NCBI GenBank assembly: GCA_025356445.1
Contig: JANXSZ010000084.1
Location: 1 to 64,000 of the forward strand
Origin: Betaproteobacteria bacterium
GTDB lineage: Bacteria > Pseudomonadota > Gammaproteobacteria > Burkholderiales > Burkholderiaceae_C
Direction of reading: 5' to 3'
Length of the DNA: 64,000 nt
Of the stretch, positions 45,614 to 53,383 are shown piece after piece. The notes below the pieces were generated by a model. That model saw only the letters and a list, made by a program, of their open reading frames with translations, did no database searches and was not told where the DNA came from. Within the stretch, counting starts at the first letter, position 1, and the number at the start of each line of letters is the position of its first letter. A program made the translations under genes and the position numbers.

Positions 45614-46663
45614 ATGACAAAGAACCTGCAAAATAATTCTCAACATAACTCTCAAAGCAATATTCACAAGAATTTTCAGAAATCCTTTCACCTGCTTTTG
45701 GCACTGGCGGTGGTGTTGGTCATGCCACTGCTGATGCATTCTGGCTCTTTGGCCAGTGAGGTGCTGATTTTTGGTTTGGCCGCTATGGGCTGTAACCTGT
45801 TGTTGGGCTTTACGGGGCTGCTGTCGTTTGGCCAAGGCATCTTTTTTGGTCTGGGCAGCTACACCATTGCGCTGTGTTTGACGCGTTGGCCCTTCTCTGC
45901 ACAGTTGCCGATGCCACTGGCTTTGGTGCTCGCCATGGTGATGGGCGCATTGGGGGCAGCGCTTGTCGGCTGGATCGCTATCCGCCAAAAGGGCACGTAT
46001 TTTGTGATGTTGACGCTGGCATTTGCGCAGATGTTTTACTTCATCGCCTACACCGCGACGGGCCTGACGGGCGGGGATAACGGCCTGCTGGACATTCCTC
46101 GCCCCAGCATCACGGCGTTGGGGCAGACGCTGTGGCCGCTGGTGTCTCCATGGCAGTTTTACGGCTTTGTGGCGGTGGTCTTCATGGTCGCCTTTGCGCT
46201 GCTGTCGAAGGTGTCCACATCTACCTTTGGACGCACCTTGCTGGCCGTGCGGGACAACGAGGAACGGGCAGGTGCCATTGGCTACAACCTCAAGTTGCTG
46301 AAGCTGCAAGCGTTCGTGATTTCCGGTGCGGTGACCGGGCTGGCGGGCGCGCTGCACGCCATGATGACAGGCATTGCGCCACTGGCCAATGCTGAGCATC
46401 ACACCAGCGAGATGATTTTGGTGATGACGGTGATCGGCGGCACAGGTAACCTGTTTGCGTCGGTGCTGGGGTCTGCGTTTTATTTGCTGCTGGGGGACTG
46501 GCTGTCCACCCTGTGGCCACGCTGGCTGCTGGTTTTGGGCCTTGTGCTGATGGCTGTCAGCCTGGGGATGCAGCGCGGTCTGTGGGGTGTGGGTGAAACG
46601 CTGTGGGCATGGGTACGCCGTAAAGCCACAAAAGCTACCGTTGCGCAAGGAGAGCATGTATGA
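45614..46663 (+). CDS. Branched-chain amino acid-type ABC permease, LivM-like
   Basis: About 349 residues from the ATG at 45614, preceded by AGGAG; a longer frame into livH was rejected. The first 25 residues are rich in Asn, Gln and His (NLQNNSQHNSQSNIHKNF), an uncommon leader for LivM. Then nine or so helices with LLLGFTGLLSFGQGIFFGLGSY near residue 60 and VRDNEERAGAIGYNLKLLKL, the coupling loop. Stop overlaps livG (ATGA). Confidence 0.92.
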   Translation: MTKNLQNNSQHNSQSNIHKNFQKSFHLLLALAVVLVMPLLMHSGSLASEVLIFGLAAMGCNLLLGFTGLLSFGQGIFFGLGSYTIALCLTRWPFSAQLPMPLALVLAMVMGALGAALVGWIAIRQKGTYFVMLTLAFAQMFYFIAYTATGLTGGDNGLLDIPRPSITALGQTLWPLVSPWQFYGFVAVVFMVAFALLSKVSTSTFGRTLLAVRDNEERAGAIGYNLKLLKLQAFVISGAVTGLAGALHAMMTGIAPLANAEHHTSEMILVMTVIGGTGNLFASVLGSAFYLLLGDWLSTLWPRWLLVLGLVLMAVSLGMQRGLWGVGETLWAWVRRKATKATVAQGEHV

Positions 46664-47445
46664 GTGCATCGGCCATCCAAGCACCTGTGCTGCTCGAAGC
46701 CATCGGCATCGAAAAATACTACGACAAGTTTGCGGCCCTGGGTGGTGTCAACCTCAAGGTGTACGCCAACACCGTGCATTCGGTGATCGGCCCCAATGGC
46801 GCGGGTAAAACCACCTTGTTTCACATGCTGACCGGCACTAAAACCGTCAGCGCAGGCCGCATCCTTTTTGATGGCCATGACGTGACAAACGAACCCGATC
46901 ACCGCCGTGTGCAGCGTGGCATTGCACGGTCATTCCAGGTTACCAGCCTGTTCCTGACGCTCTCGGTGCGGGAAAACCTGCGTTTGGCAGCCCAAGGTGT
47001 GGCCCCGGCCAAAGCGCTGAACTGCTGGCACGCGCCTGTGGGGCCTCGCGCTTGCGCAGACACCGTGGCAAGCGTGCTTGCCAAGCTGGGTCTGGAGCGC
47101 TTTGCTGACACACCTGCGGGCAACCTCTCGCACGGGCAGCAGCGGCGGCTTGAGGTCGGCATGGCGTTGGCTGCTAGACCTAAAGCGATCTTTTTGGACG
47201 AGCCGACCTCGGGCATGGGCATTGACGATCTGGACGACATGAAGCGCCTGATCCAAAGCTTGCGTACCGAGCATACCGTGGTGCTGATTGAACACAACAT
47301 GAACATTGTGATGGACATCTCTGACACTGTGACGGTGATGCAGCAGGGTCGTGTACTGGCCGAGGGCTTGCCCCACGCCATTCGCAGTGACGATCGGGTG
47401 CGCGCTGCTTACCTGGGTAACATGATTACCGGAGGCAAAGCATGA
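46660..47445 (+). CDS. Branched-chain amino acid-type ABC ATPase, LivG-like
   Basis: A 261-residue ATPase: Walker A GPNGAGKTT near residue 44, Q-loop region SFQVTSLFLTLSVREN, signature LSHGQQRRLEVGMAL (LSHGQ for LSGGQ), Walker B AIFLDEPTSGM and switch His in VVLIEHNM. Overlaps both neighbours by ATGA, so it is tightly coupled in the transporter operon. Confidence 0.94.
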   Translation: MSASAIQAPVLLEAIGIEKYYDKFAALGGVNLKVYANTVHSVIGPNGAGKTTLFHMLTGTKTVSAGRILFDGHDVTNEPDHRRVQRGIARSFQVTSLFLTLSVRENLRLAAQGVAPAKALNCWHAPVGPRACADTVASVLAKLGLERFADTPAGNLSHGQQRRLEVGMALAARPKAIFLDEPTSGMGIDDLDDMKRLIQSLRTEHTVVLIEHNMNIVMDISDTVTVMQQGRVLAEGLPHAIRSDDRVRAAYLGNMITGGKA

Positions 47446-48143
47446 TTCTGGAGATGGACGATGCCCATGCCTACTACGGCAAAAGCCATGTGCTGCAAGG
47501 TGTTGCGCTGCACATCAACGATGGCGAGCTGGTCACGCTGCTGGGGCGCAATGGTGCAGGCAAGACCACCACGCTCAAATGCATTGTCGGTGTGGTGCCT
47601 CCCACGTCGGGGCGCATCCACTTTGCTGGGCAAGCCATTCAGGGCCTGCCATCGCACATGATTGCCCAGCGTGGCGTGTGTTTGGTGCCAGAGCACCGGG
47701 GTATTTTCAAGCTGTTGACGGTGGAAGAAAACCTGCTGCTCGGCCAGCGCGTCAAATCGCCCTGGCAACTGACAGACGTGTACCGCATCTTTCCGCGCCT
47801 GAAGGAGCGGCGTAAAAACGGTGGCGGGCAACTCTCGGGTGGCGAGCAGCAAATGCTGGCCATTGGCCGCGCGCTGATGAACGACCCCAAGCTGCTGATG
47901 CTGGACGAGCCGGTGGAGGGCTTGGCCCCGGTGATTGTGGAAGAAATCGTGGCTCAGCTTAAGACCATCAAGGCGGCAGGCGTGGCGATTCTTTTGGTGG
48001 AGCAAAACTTGGAGGTTTGCACGCAGTTGGCTGATCGGCACTGCATCCTTGAGCAGGGGCGCATTGTGTACAGCGCGGACAACGCGAGCTTTTTGGCTGA
48101 TGCCGCCGTGAAAGACCGTTACCTGGGTGTTGGCCTGGTTTGA
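47442..48143 (+). CDS. Branched-chain amino acid-type ABC ATPase, LivF-like
   Basis: A 233-residue ATPase: Walker A GRNGAGKTTT near residue 36, GVCLVPEHRGIFKLLTVEENL typical of LivF, signature LSGGEQQMLAIGRALM, Walker B LLMLDEPVEGL and LLVEQNLE. Pairs with LivG as a heterodimer. Last of the five transporter genes; the M81 peptidase gene follows after 61 bases. Confidence 0.94.
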   Translation: MILEMDDAHAYYGKSHVLQGVALHINDGELVTLLGRNGAGKTTTLKCIVGVVPPTSGRIHFAGQAIQGLPSHMIAQRGVCLVPEHRGIFKLLTVEENLLLGQRVKSPWQLTDVYRIFPRLKERRKNGGGQLSGGEQQMLAIGRALMNDPKLLMLDEPVEGLAPVIVEEIVAQLKTIKAAGVAILLVEQNLEVCTQLADRHCILEQGRIVYSADNASFLADAAVKDRYLGVGLV

Positions 48144-48204
48144 GCTTTTAACCTGGTCTTTTGCCCCTCTTCATTTTCGACATGCTCACCCGTGATATGC
48201 CCCT

Positions 48205-49749
48205 ATGAACATCCTGATTGCCCGCCTCAACCACGAAACCAACACATTTTCGCCCGTGCCCACGCCCCTGTCTGCCTTTGTTCCCCGTTTTGGTCACGCG
48301 GCTTACCAGGACAACAAAGGAATGCGCACCGCAATGGCGGCGTTCATTGATTTGGCTGAGGGGTTGGGGGCCCGCGTCATTACCCCCGTGTCGGCAGCAG
48401 CCAACCCCAGCGGTCGGGTACACGCGGCAGCTTATGACGCATTGACGCAGTGCATCGTGGATGCGGCCATCGGTTGCGATGCGATGTTGCTGGATTTGCA
48501 CGGGGCCATGGTCGCTGAGAACTCAGCGGACGGCGAGGGCGATCTGCTGGCGCGTCTGCGTGCTGCGGCACCCGGTGTGCCCATCGGTGTTGCGATGGAC
48601 TTGCATGGCAACATCACTTCAAAAATAATAGCAAACTGTGACGTATTGGTAGGCTTCAAGACCTACCCTCATGTGGACATGTATGAAACCGGCGAACACG
48701 CAGGGCGCTTGCTGCTCGGGATGCTGCAAGGTGGGCCTGCTTACGTTGTGCGCTGGCAGCAACTGCCTTTGATGAGCCACACCCTGCGCAGCACCACACT
48801 GTCTGGCGCGATGCTGCAAGCCGTTGAAGCGGCCAAAGCCACAGAGGGGGAGGGCGTACCAGCGGTATCGGTGTTTGCTGGCTTTGGTTTAGCCGACATT
48901 GAAGCCCCCTGCGTCAGCGTGGTGGTGACGGGGCTTGCAACGCCAGAAGGACTTGACGCTGCCCAGGCTGCCGCTGACCGCATTAGCGCGCAAATGTGGG
49001 CCAGCCGCGAAGATTTTGTGTACGAGAGCGAGCCTTTGCAGGCCTCATTGCTACGCGCGCTGGTCTTGGCGACTCAGTCCAGCAACTCAGATCAGCGTCC
49101 CATCTTGCTGCTTGACCACAGTGACAACTGCATGTCCGGTGGTACCTGTGACACCATGGACGTGCTGGAAGCCGCACTGGCGCTGGGTTTGACGGACATT
49201 GCTGTCGGGCCACTGTGCGATCCCGAGGCTGTGGATATATTGACCCGGGCCGGTGTGGGTGCACAGGTCAGCCTGGGTTTAGGCAACAAGGTTCAGCTGG
49301 TGCAGCTGGGCATCACCAAGCAGCCGATGGCTGTCACCGGTACCGTGCTGGCTGTGAGCGATGGCGAATACACCATCACCGGGCCTACCTATACCGGGCA
49401 GCGGGCTTGCATGGGGCGCACGGTGCTGTTTGACATCGGTGTCGCTCAGATTGTGGTGACGGCGCAGACCCATGAACCATGGGATCTGGGCGTGTTCTCT
49501 TGCGTGGGGCTTGACCCTACAGCCCACCGCTATGTGCTGCTCAAGTCCCGCATGTACTGCCGTCCGGTGTTTCAGCCCTTGGTTCATGCGCTGGTGGAGT
49601 GCGACAGCCTGGGCGTGACGAGTTCAGACTATGGGTTGTTCCCATTTGTGCACGTTAAGAGGCCTGTTTACCCGCTAGATTCTTCACTGGGTCTGTTGAG
49701 TTGTGCTGTCGGCATAAAGTCGTCAGGCGCTGCTGCTACAAAGTACTGA
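48205..49749 (+). CDS. M81 family (MlrC-type) metallopeptidase
   Basis: A 514-residue zinc enzyme of the MlrC family, first described for cleaving linearised microcystin. Metal-binding and family segments: RLNHETNTFSP near residue 6, DLHGAMVAE, AMDLHGNITSK, KTYPHVDMYETG and LLLDHSDNCMSGG. Natural substrates of most members are unknown. The expected end is near VKRPVYPLD; about 22 further residues read across the 3' end of the convergent diguanylate cyclase gene, so the original stop may be lost. Operon context with an ABC importer suggests use of an imported peptide-like compound. Confidence 0.86.
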   Translation: MNILIARLNHETNTFSPVPTPLSAFVPRFGHAAYQDNKGMRTAMAAFIDLAEGLGARVITPVSAAANPSGRVHAAAYDALTQCIVDAAIGCDAMLLDLHGAMVAENSADGEGDLLARLRAAAPGVPIGVAMDLHGNITSKIIANCDVLVGFKTYPHVDMYETGEHAGRLLLGMLQGGPAYVVRWQQLPLMSHTLRSTTLSGAMLQAVEAAKATEGEGVPAVSVFAGFGLADIEAPCVSVVVTGLATPEGLDAAQAAADRISAQMWASREDFVYESEPLQASLLRALVLATQSSNSDQRPILLLDHSDNCMSGGTCDTMDVLEAALALGLTDIAVGPLCDPEAVDILTRAGVGAQVSLGLGNKVQLVQLGITKQPMAVTGTVLAVSDGEYTITGPTYTGQRACMGRTVLFDIGVAQIVVTAQTHEPWDLGVFSCVGLDPTAHRYVLLKSRMYCRPVFQPLVHALVECDSLGVTSSDYGLFPFVHVKRPVYPLDSSLGLLSCAVGIKSSGAAATKY

Positions 49750-51332
49750 AACTGACCACGCCCCTGGCGCTTGGCGGCATACATCGCGAGATCTGCATTT
49801 TTCAAAAGATCAGCCGCTTCGCTGGCATCAGCGGGGTAAAGCGCAATGCCGATGCTTACTGAGATCGACAGCAGCTTATCGTCCAGCGCAAACGGTTCTG
49901 CCAGCTTGTTCAGCATGGTTTGCGCTACTTTGCCCGCATCATGGGTATCTTGTAAATCGCACAAGATCACTGTGAATTCGTCCCCACCCAGTCGCGCGAC
50001 GGTATCCACTTTGCGCACGCAGGCTTCCATGCGGGCCGCGACTTCTTGCAGCAAGGCGTCACCCACGTCGTGACCCAGGTTGTCGTTCACGGCTTTGAAA
50101 TGGTCAATATCGACAAACAGCACGGCCAGCTTGAAGCCACCCCGCTGTGCTTGCAGCCGGTTGCGCTCCAGGCGGTCATTGAACATGGCCCGGTTGGGCA
50201 GTTTGGTGAGCGTATCAAAATTGGACAGCCGAAAGTAATGCTGCTGTGAATGTTGAATCATGCGAAACCGCACGCTAAGCAGCAGTGTCAACAGGCTGAG
50301 TAGCAGGCTGATCGCCACACCGGGCAACAGTATCAAAAGGGGGGATACACCGCGCTGTGGGCTGAAACTGGGCAATGTCGTCAGTTCTAAAGTCCAAGTG
50401 TGGTTGTAGAGCGCCATGGTTATTGTTTTGACTTTGGCGTGTTCTGGTGAATCCAGGCGTGCTGCTGATGCAGAATGGTTTGTCTCCTCTTCGTCGTACA
50501 TCAAGGCTTCGGGCGAGGCTGATGCACCATCGTAAATCCGTAAATTAATGCCATCTGTCATGCCTCTGAGCAAACTGCGCATCAGATCGTTAACGCGAAA
50601 CGGACTGTTAACAAAACCACGCAAAGCGGCACGCCGTTGATCTACGGTATCGGTGGGCAGGCCTGATTGGTAGATCGGCAGATACACGATGAAACCAAAA
50701 TTGGCTGGTGTATTTGGTTTTGTCTCGGTTTCTGCTGTAAGTGTCAGGCGCGCGGTGATGGCCGGCTGGCCTGTGTCGCGTGCCTGGACCAAAGCTGCTT
50801 GGCGTGTGGGCTCGGAGAGCATGTCAAACCCCTGGGCCTTCAGGTTACGTGGCGTGCGGGGTTCAAGGTAGGTCACAGGGTTGTAGATGTCACGGTTGCC
50901 TGCGGGCCAGATCGCGTAATCGGGCAAACCTTGAGTGCGCATGCGCTGTAGAAATGCGGCTTTGGCGGCGAAGGGGACCTGTTCAGCGTAGCCAATTCCA
51001 TGAATCCCGGGGAAATTGGTTTCCACATTCAGCTGCGCAACATAAGCAGCCCATTGGGTGCGAGATACTGTGTTCAGGGTGGCCATCAGGCTGACACCGC
51101 CACGCAAAATCTGCTCATAAGCCAGCATGCGGGTTTGAATAATGCTTTGGATTTCCTGGGTGCGGGTGTCAAACTGTGTTTGGTTCAGTTTTTCTGCATC
51201 GGTCTGCGCCGTGTACCAGAACAAGCTGGTAATGACCAGACCCATTAGGAACACCACCAGTGCTGGCCAAACCGCCTGAAAAGTACTGACGGTGGTGTGC
51301 TGTGCACGCCAAAGCGTTATGAGTCGCTTCAT
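49668..51332 (-). CDS. CHASE-GGDEF diguanylate cyclase
   Basis: About 554 residues from the ATG at 51332. Membrane helix one at about 15-40 (VWPALVVFLMGLVITSLFWY), an extracytoplasmic CHASE domain (about 50-310; EQILRGGVSLMATLN, FPGIHGIGYAEQVP), membrane helix two (LLILLPGVAISLLLSLLTLL), then a full GGDEF domain with RLGGDEF and an I-site RKVD five residues before it. It should make c-di-GMP from two GTP in response to an outside signal, with feedback inhibition. Its 3' end overlaps the convergent mlrC by 82 bases. Confidence 0.9.
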   Translation of the reverse strand: MKRLITLWRAQHTTVSTFQAVWPALVVFLMGLVITSLFWYTAQTDAEKLNQTQFDTRTQEIQSIIQTRMLAYEQILRGGVSLMATLNTVSRTQWAAYVAQLNVETNFPGIHGIGYAEQVPFAAKAAFLQRMRTQGLPDYAIWPAGNRDIYNPVTYLEPRTPRNLKAQGFDMLSEPTRQAALVQARDTGQPAITARLTLTAETETKPNTPANFGFIVYLPIYQSGLPTDTVDQRRAALRGFVNSPFRVNDLMRSLLRGMTDGINLRIYDGASASPEALMYDEEETNHSASAARLDSPEHAKVKTITMALYNHTWTLELTTLPSFSPQRGVSPLLILLPGVAISLLLSLLTLLLSVRFRMIQHSQQHYFRLSNFDTLTKLPNRAMFNDRLERNRLQAQRGGFKLAVLFVDIDHFKAVNDNLGHDVGDALLQEVAARMEACVRKVDTVARLGGDEFTVILCDLQDTHDAGKVAQTMLNKLAEPFALDDKLLSISVSIGIALYPADASEAADLLKNADLAMYAAKRQGRGQFQYFVAAAPDDFMPTAQLNRPSEESSG

Positions 51333-51579
51333 GGCGGCGCCAGTAAGGCAGGCGCCCAACTACGTAAAACAGCATCCACCGCGCGCACCTCTCGGTCAAA
51401 TGTCAACAGCACTATGGCTCCATGTCAACCTGCGCAACTTGCGATTGATTCTTCTTAAATTTGTAACAAGTGTAACTACTCACTTGGTGCGGGCGACCTC
51501 CTCTGGAGGCATTCCCCAGCGTGGTATGAGGTCTTTACATCTCTCTTCGGTACACTGCTTCGACTTATCTTATTTACCT

Positions 51580-52221
51580 ATGAAGCTCTATACCTACTTC
51601 CGTTCTTCCGCTTCCTTTCGTGTGCGCATTGCCTTAGCCCTCAAGGGTATGGCTTACGAGTCTGTGCCTGTTCACATTGCCAAAGGCGAACATAAAAAGG
51701 AGGCTTATGCCGGTATTTCAGCGGATCAGTTGGTGCCCATGCTGGAGACCAACGATGGCACGCGCTTGTCGCAATCCATGGCCATCATGGAGTATTTGGA
51801 CGATATTCATCCCGAGCCTCGTTTGTTGCCCGCCGATGCGCTCGGCCGTGCCCATGTACGTGCGTTGGCCCAGTCCATTGCCTGTGAGATTCACCCGCTT
51901 AACAACCTGCGGGTGCTGAAATACCTGGTGCGCGAATTGAACGCCGAAGAGGACGCCAAAAATACGTGGTACCGCCACTGGTGCCGTGATGGTTTGTTGG
52001 CTTTTGAGCGTCAATTGGTCCAGCAACGTCCCGCTGTGTTCTGTTACGGCAATACGCCCACCATGGCCGATTGCTGCTTGGTTCCCCAAATTTTCAATGC
52101 CCGGCGTTTCGATGCTGATTTAACAGGCCTGCCACGCACCATGGCGGCATTTGATGCATGTATGCAGTTGGACGCGTTCATACAGTCCCAACCCTCTCAT
52201 TGCCCAGACAACGAGGTGTGA
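51580..52221 (+). CDS. maiA: Maleylacetoacetate isomerase (zeta-class GST)
   Basis: A 213-residue glutathione-dependent enzyme from the ATG at 51580. The zeta signature SSASFRVRIALALKG begins near residue 9 and supplies the catalytic serine and cysteine-like site; ETNDGTRLSQSMAIMEYLDD binds glutathione. It isomerises maleylacetoacetate or maleylpyruvate to the fumaryl form in tyrosine, homogentisate or gentisate breakdown, a good match for the FAH-family hydrolases elsewhere in the window. The 247-base gap upstream carries a weak inverted repeat CAAGTG/CACTTG (51467-51486). Confidence 0.9.
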   Translation: MKLYTYFRSSASFRVRIALALKGMAYESVPVHIAKGEHKKEAYAGISADQLVPMLETNDGTRLSQSMAIMEYLDDIHPEPRLLPADALGRAHVRALAQSIACEIHPLNNLRVLKYLVRELNAEEDAKNTWYRHWCRDGLLAFERQLVQQRPAVFCYGNTPTMADCCLVPQIFNARRFDADLTGLPRTMAAFDACMQLDAFIQSQPSHCPDNEV

Positions 52222-52229
52222 TTGCGTTG

Positions 52230-53054
52230 ATGCCCTGGTTAACGCCCGTCTGGCCTGCGCCTGCCAATGTGCGTGCGGTGTGTAGCACCCGCGACGGTGG
52301 CGTCTCCACAGGGCCGTACGCTGGCTTGAATTTGGGTGACCATGTGGGCGATCAGCCCAGCGCTGTCGCCCACAACCGCCAGTGTTTTGCCCAAGCACTG
52401 AGCGTGCGCCCGGTATTTTTGCAGCAGGTACATGGCTGGAATGTGGTCGCTTTGTCCGCTCACACGCCTGATGGTCACACTGCCGATGTCAGCGCCTCGC
52501 AAGAGCCAGGCATTGCCTGTACCGTGATGGTGGCCGATTGCCTGCCTGTGCTGTTTACCCGAGCAGATGGGGCCATGGTCGCCGCTGCCCATGCTGGATG
52601 GCGTGGGTTGCTTGGCCAGGGAAGTTATGGCGTGTTGGAAGCGACTTTCGAGCGATTTAAGCTTTATGCGCAATCTCAGTTGGCTTCTGTAGCTATTAAT
52701 AACGTAGCAAATGTTGGGCGACAAACCCCTCCTGATGACAGCGTGCTGGCTTGGCTAGGCCCTTGCATTGGCCCACAAGCCTTTGAGGTCGGTGCCGAGG
52801 TGCGCGAAGCCTTTGTGCAAGACGATTCTGCGTGCAATGCGCTGTTTTGTGCGCTGGGTGGCGGGAAGTTTTTGGCCGATTTGGCCGGTCTGGCGCGGCA
52901 TCGGCTACAGCGTCTGGGATTCTCTCTTGCCCATATTCACGGCAATGACGGCAGCGCCGCGTGGTGTACGGTCAGCAACCCTTCACAGTTCTTTTCCCAC
53001 CGGCGCGACCTGGGTGTCAGTGGCCGGTTCGCCGCCAGTATCTGGCGGGTGTGA
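52230..53054 (+). CDS. pgeF: PgeF/YfiH laccase-domain protein (purine nucleoside phosphorylase/peptidoglycan editing)
   Basis: About 274 residues from the ATG at 52230. Family markers: STRDGGVSTGPYAGLNLGDHVGD near residue 18, QVHGWNVV, TVMVADCLPVLFT and AAAHAGWRGLLG with the zinc-binding His/Cys, and WLGPCIGPQAFEVG. An insertion of roughly 20 residues (KLYAQSQLASVAINNVANVG) before WLGPCIG contains a GCTA-N9-TAGC repeat. The family removes misincorporated L-Ser-type peptides or phosphorolyses purine nucleosides. Starts eight bases after maiA. Confidence 0.88.
   Translation: MPWLTPVWPAPANVRAVCSTRDGGVSTGPYAGLNLGDHVGDQPSAVAHNRQCFAQALSVRPVFLQQVHGWNVVALSAHTPDGHTADVSASQEPGIACTVMVADCLPVLFTRADGAMVAAAHAGWRGLLGQGSYGVLEATFERFKLYAQSQLASVAINNVANVGRQTPPDDSVLAWLGPCIGPQAFEVGAEVREAFVQDDSACNALFCALGGGKFLADLAGLARHRLQRLGFSLAHIHGNDGSAAWCTVSNPSQFFSHRRDLGVSGRFAASIWRV
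52692..52708. repeat. GCTA-N9-TAGC short palindromic repeat inside pgeF
   Basis: GCTA-TTAATAACG-TAGC, in frame inside pgeF and within a segment (residues about 145-170) that looks like an insertion relative to the family. Flanking TTGGCTTCTGTA resembles the flank of dispersed repeats of this kind in Comamonadaceae, as I recall them. Confidence 0.4.
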
Positions 53055-53294
53055 TGCGGGCGAGTCCGCCGTCGCTGACAGCGTTTTGGCTTGCGCCCAC
53101 TCGGCTGCTTCGCGGGCCTTGACAGCCCGATTTCTAAGGGGAGACCCCATCAGGTAAACCACCAGTGATACAGGGGCTAAACCGTAAAGAACAAAGCTTA
53201 TTATTCCCCCCATGACTGTGCCAGTGGTGTTGGTCGCTTCAGCGACACCCATCATCATGGCCACATACAACCAGCCAATAGCGACGATATACAT
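52983..53294 (-). CDS. Small two-helix membrane protein
   Basis: About 103 residues from the ATG at 53294 (MYIVAIGWLYVAMMMG). Two hydrophobic helices (about 1-17 and 29-50), a positively charged stretch RNRAVKAREAAEWAQ, and a Pro/Thr/Ala-rich tail. Resembles conserved hypothetical proteins of Burkholderiales, by recollection. The C-terminal 72 bases overlap pgeF on the other strand; the promoter region for phaC lies at its start. Confidence 0.7.
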   Translation of the reverse strand: MYIVAIGWLYVAMMMGVAEATNTTGTVMGGIISFVLYGLAPVSLVVYLMGSPLRNRAVKAREAAEWAQAKTLSATADSPASHPPDTGGEPATDTQVAPVGKEL

Positions 53295-53311
53295 ATACGT
53301 GTTCTTACGTG

Positions 53312-53340
53312 TTGATGCGCAGAGACGCATCCGAGACAAT
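53312..53340 (+). promoter_or_regulatory. Probable sigma-70 promoter of phaC
   Basis: TTGATG (53312-53317), a 17-base spacer, then GACAAT (53335-53340), 44 bases before the phaC ATG. Spacing is ideal and both hexamers are acceptable. GAGGAG before the ATG gives the ribosome-binding site. Confidence 0.4.
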
Positions 53341-53383
53341 GATGCGGCGCTACCGTGAATACAGAGAAACAGAGGAGACCACT

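Noticed and set aside
44619-45704. Open frame of about 360 codons on the minus strand opposite livH
   Set aside because: Very rich in His and Gln, typical of antisense readings of membrane protein genes; it lies fully opposite convincing transporter genes.
48205-49749. Microcystin degradation locus
   Set aside because: Only an MlrC-type gene is present; mlrA, mlrB and mlrD are missing, and MlrC relatives are widespread in Burkholderiales with other roles.
51467-51486. Inverted repeat CAAGTG-N8-CACTTG upstream of maiA as an operator
   Set aside because: Six-base arms are near chance level and no regulator gene is linked; mentioned only within the maiA entry.
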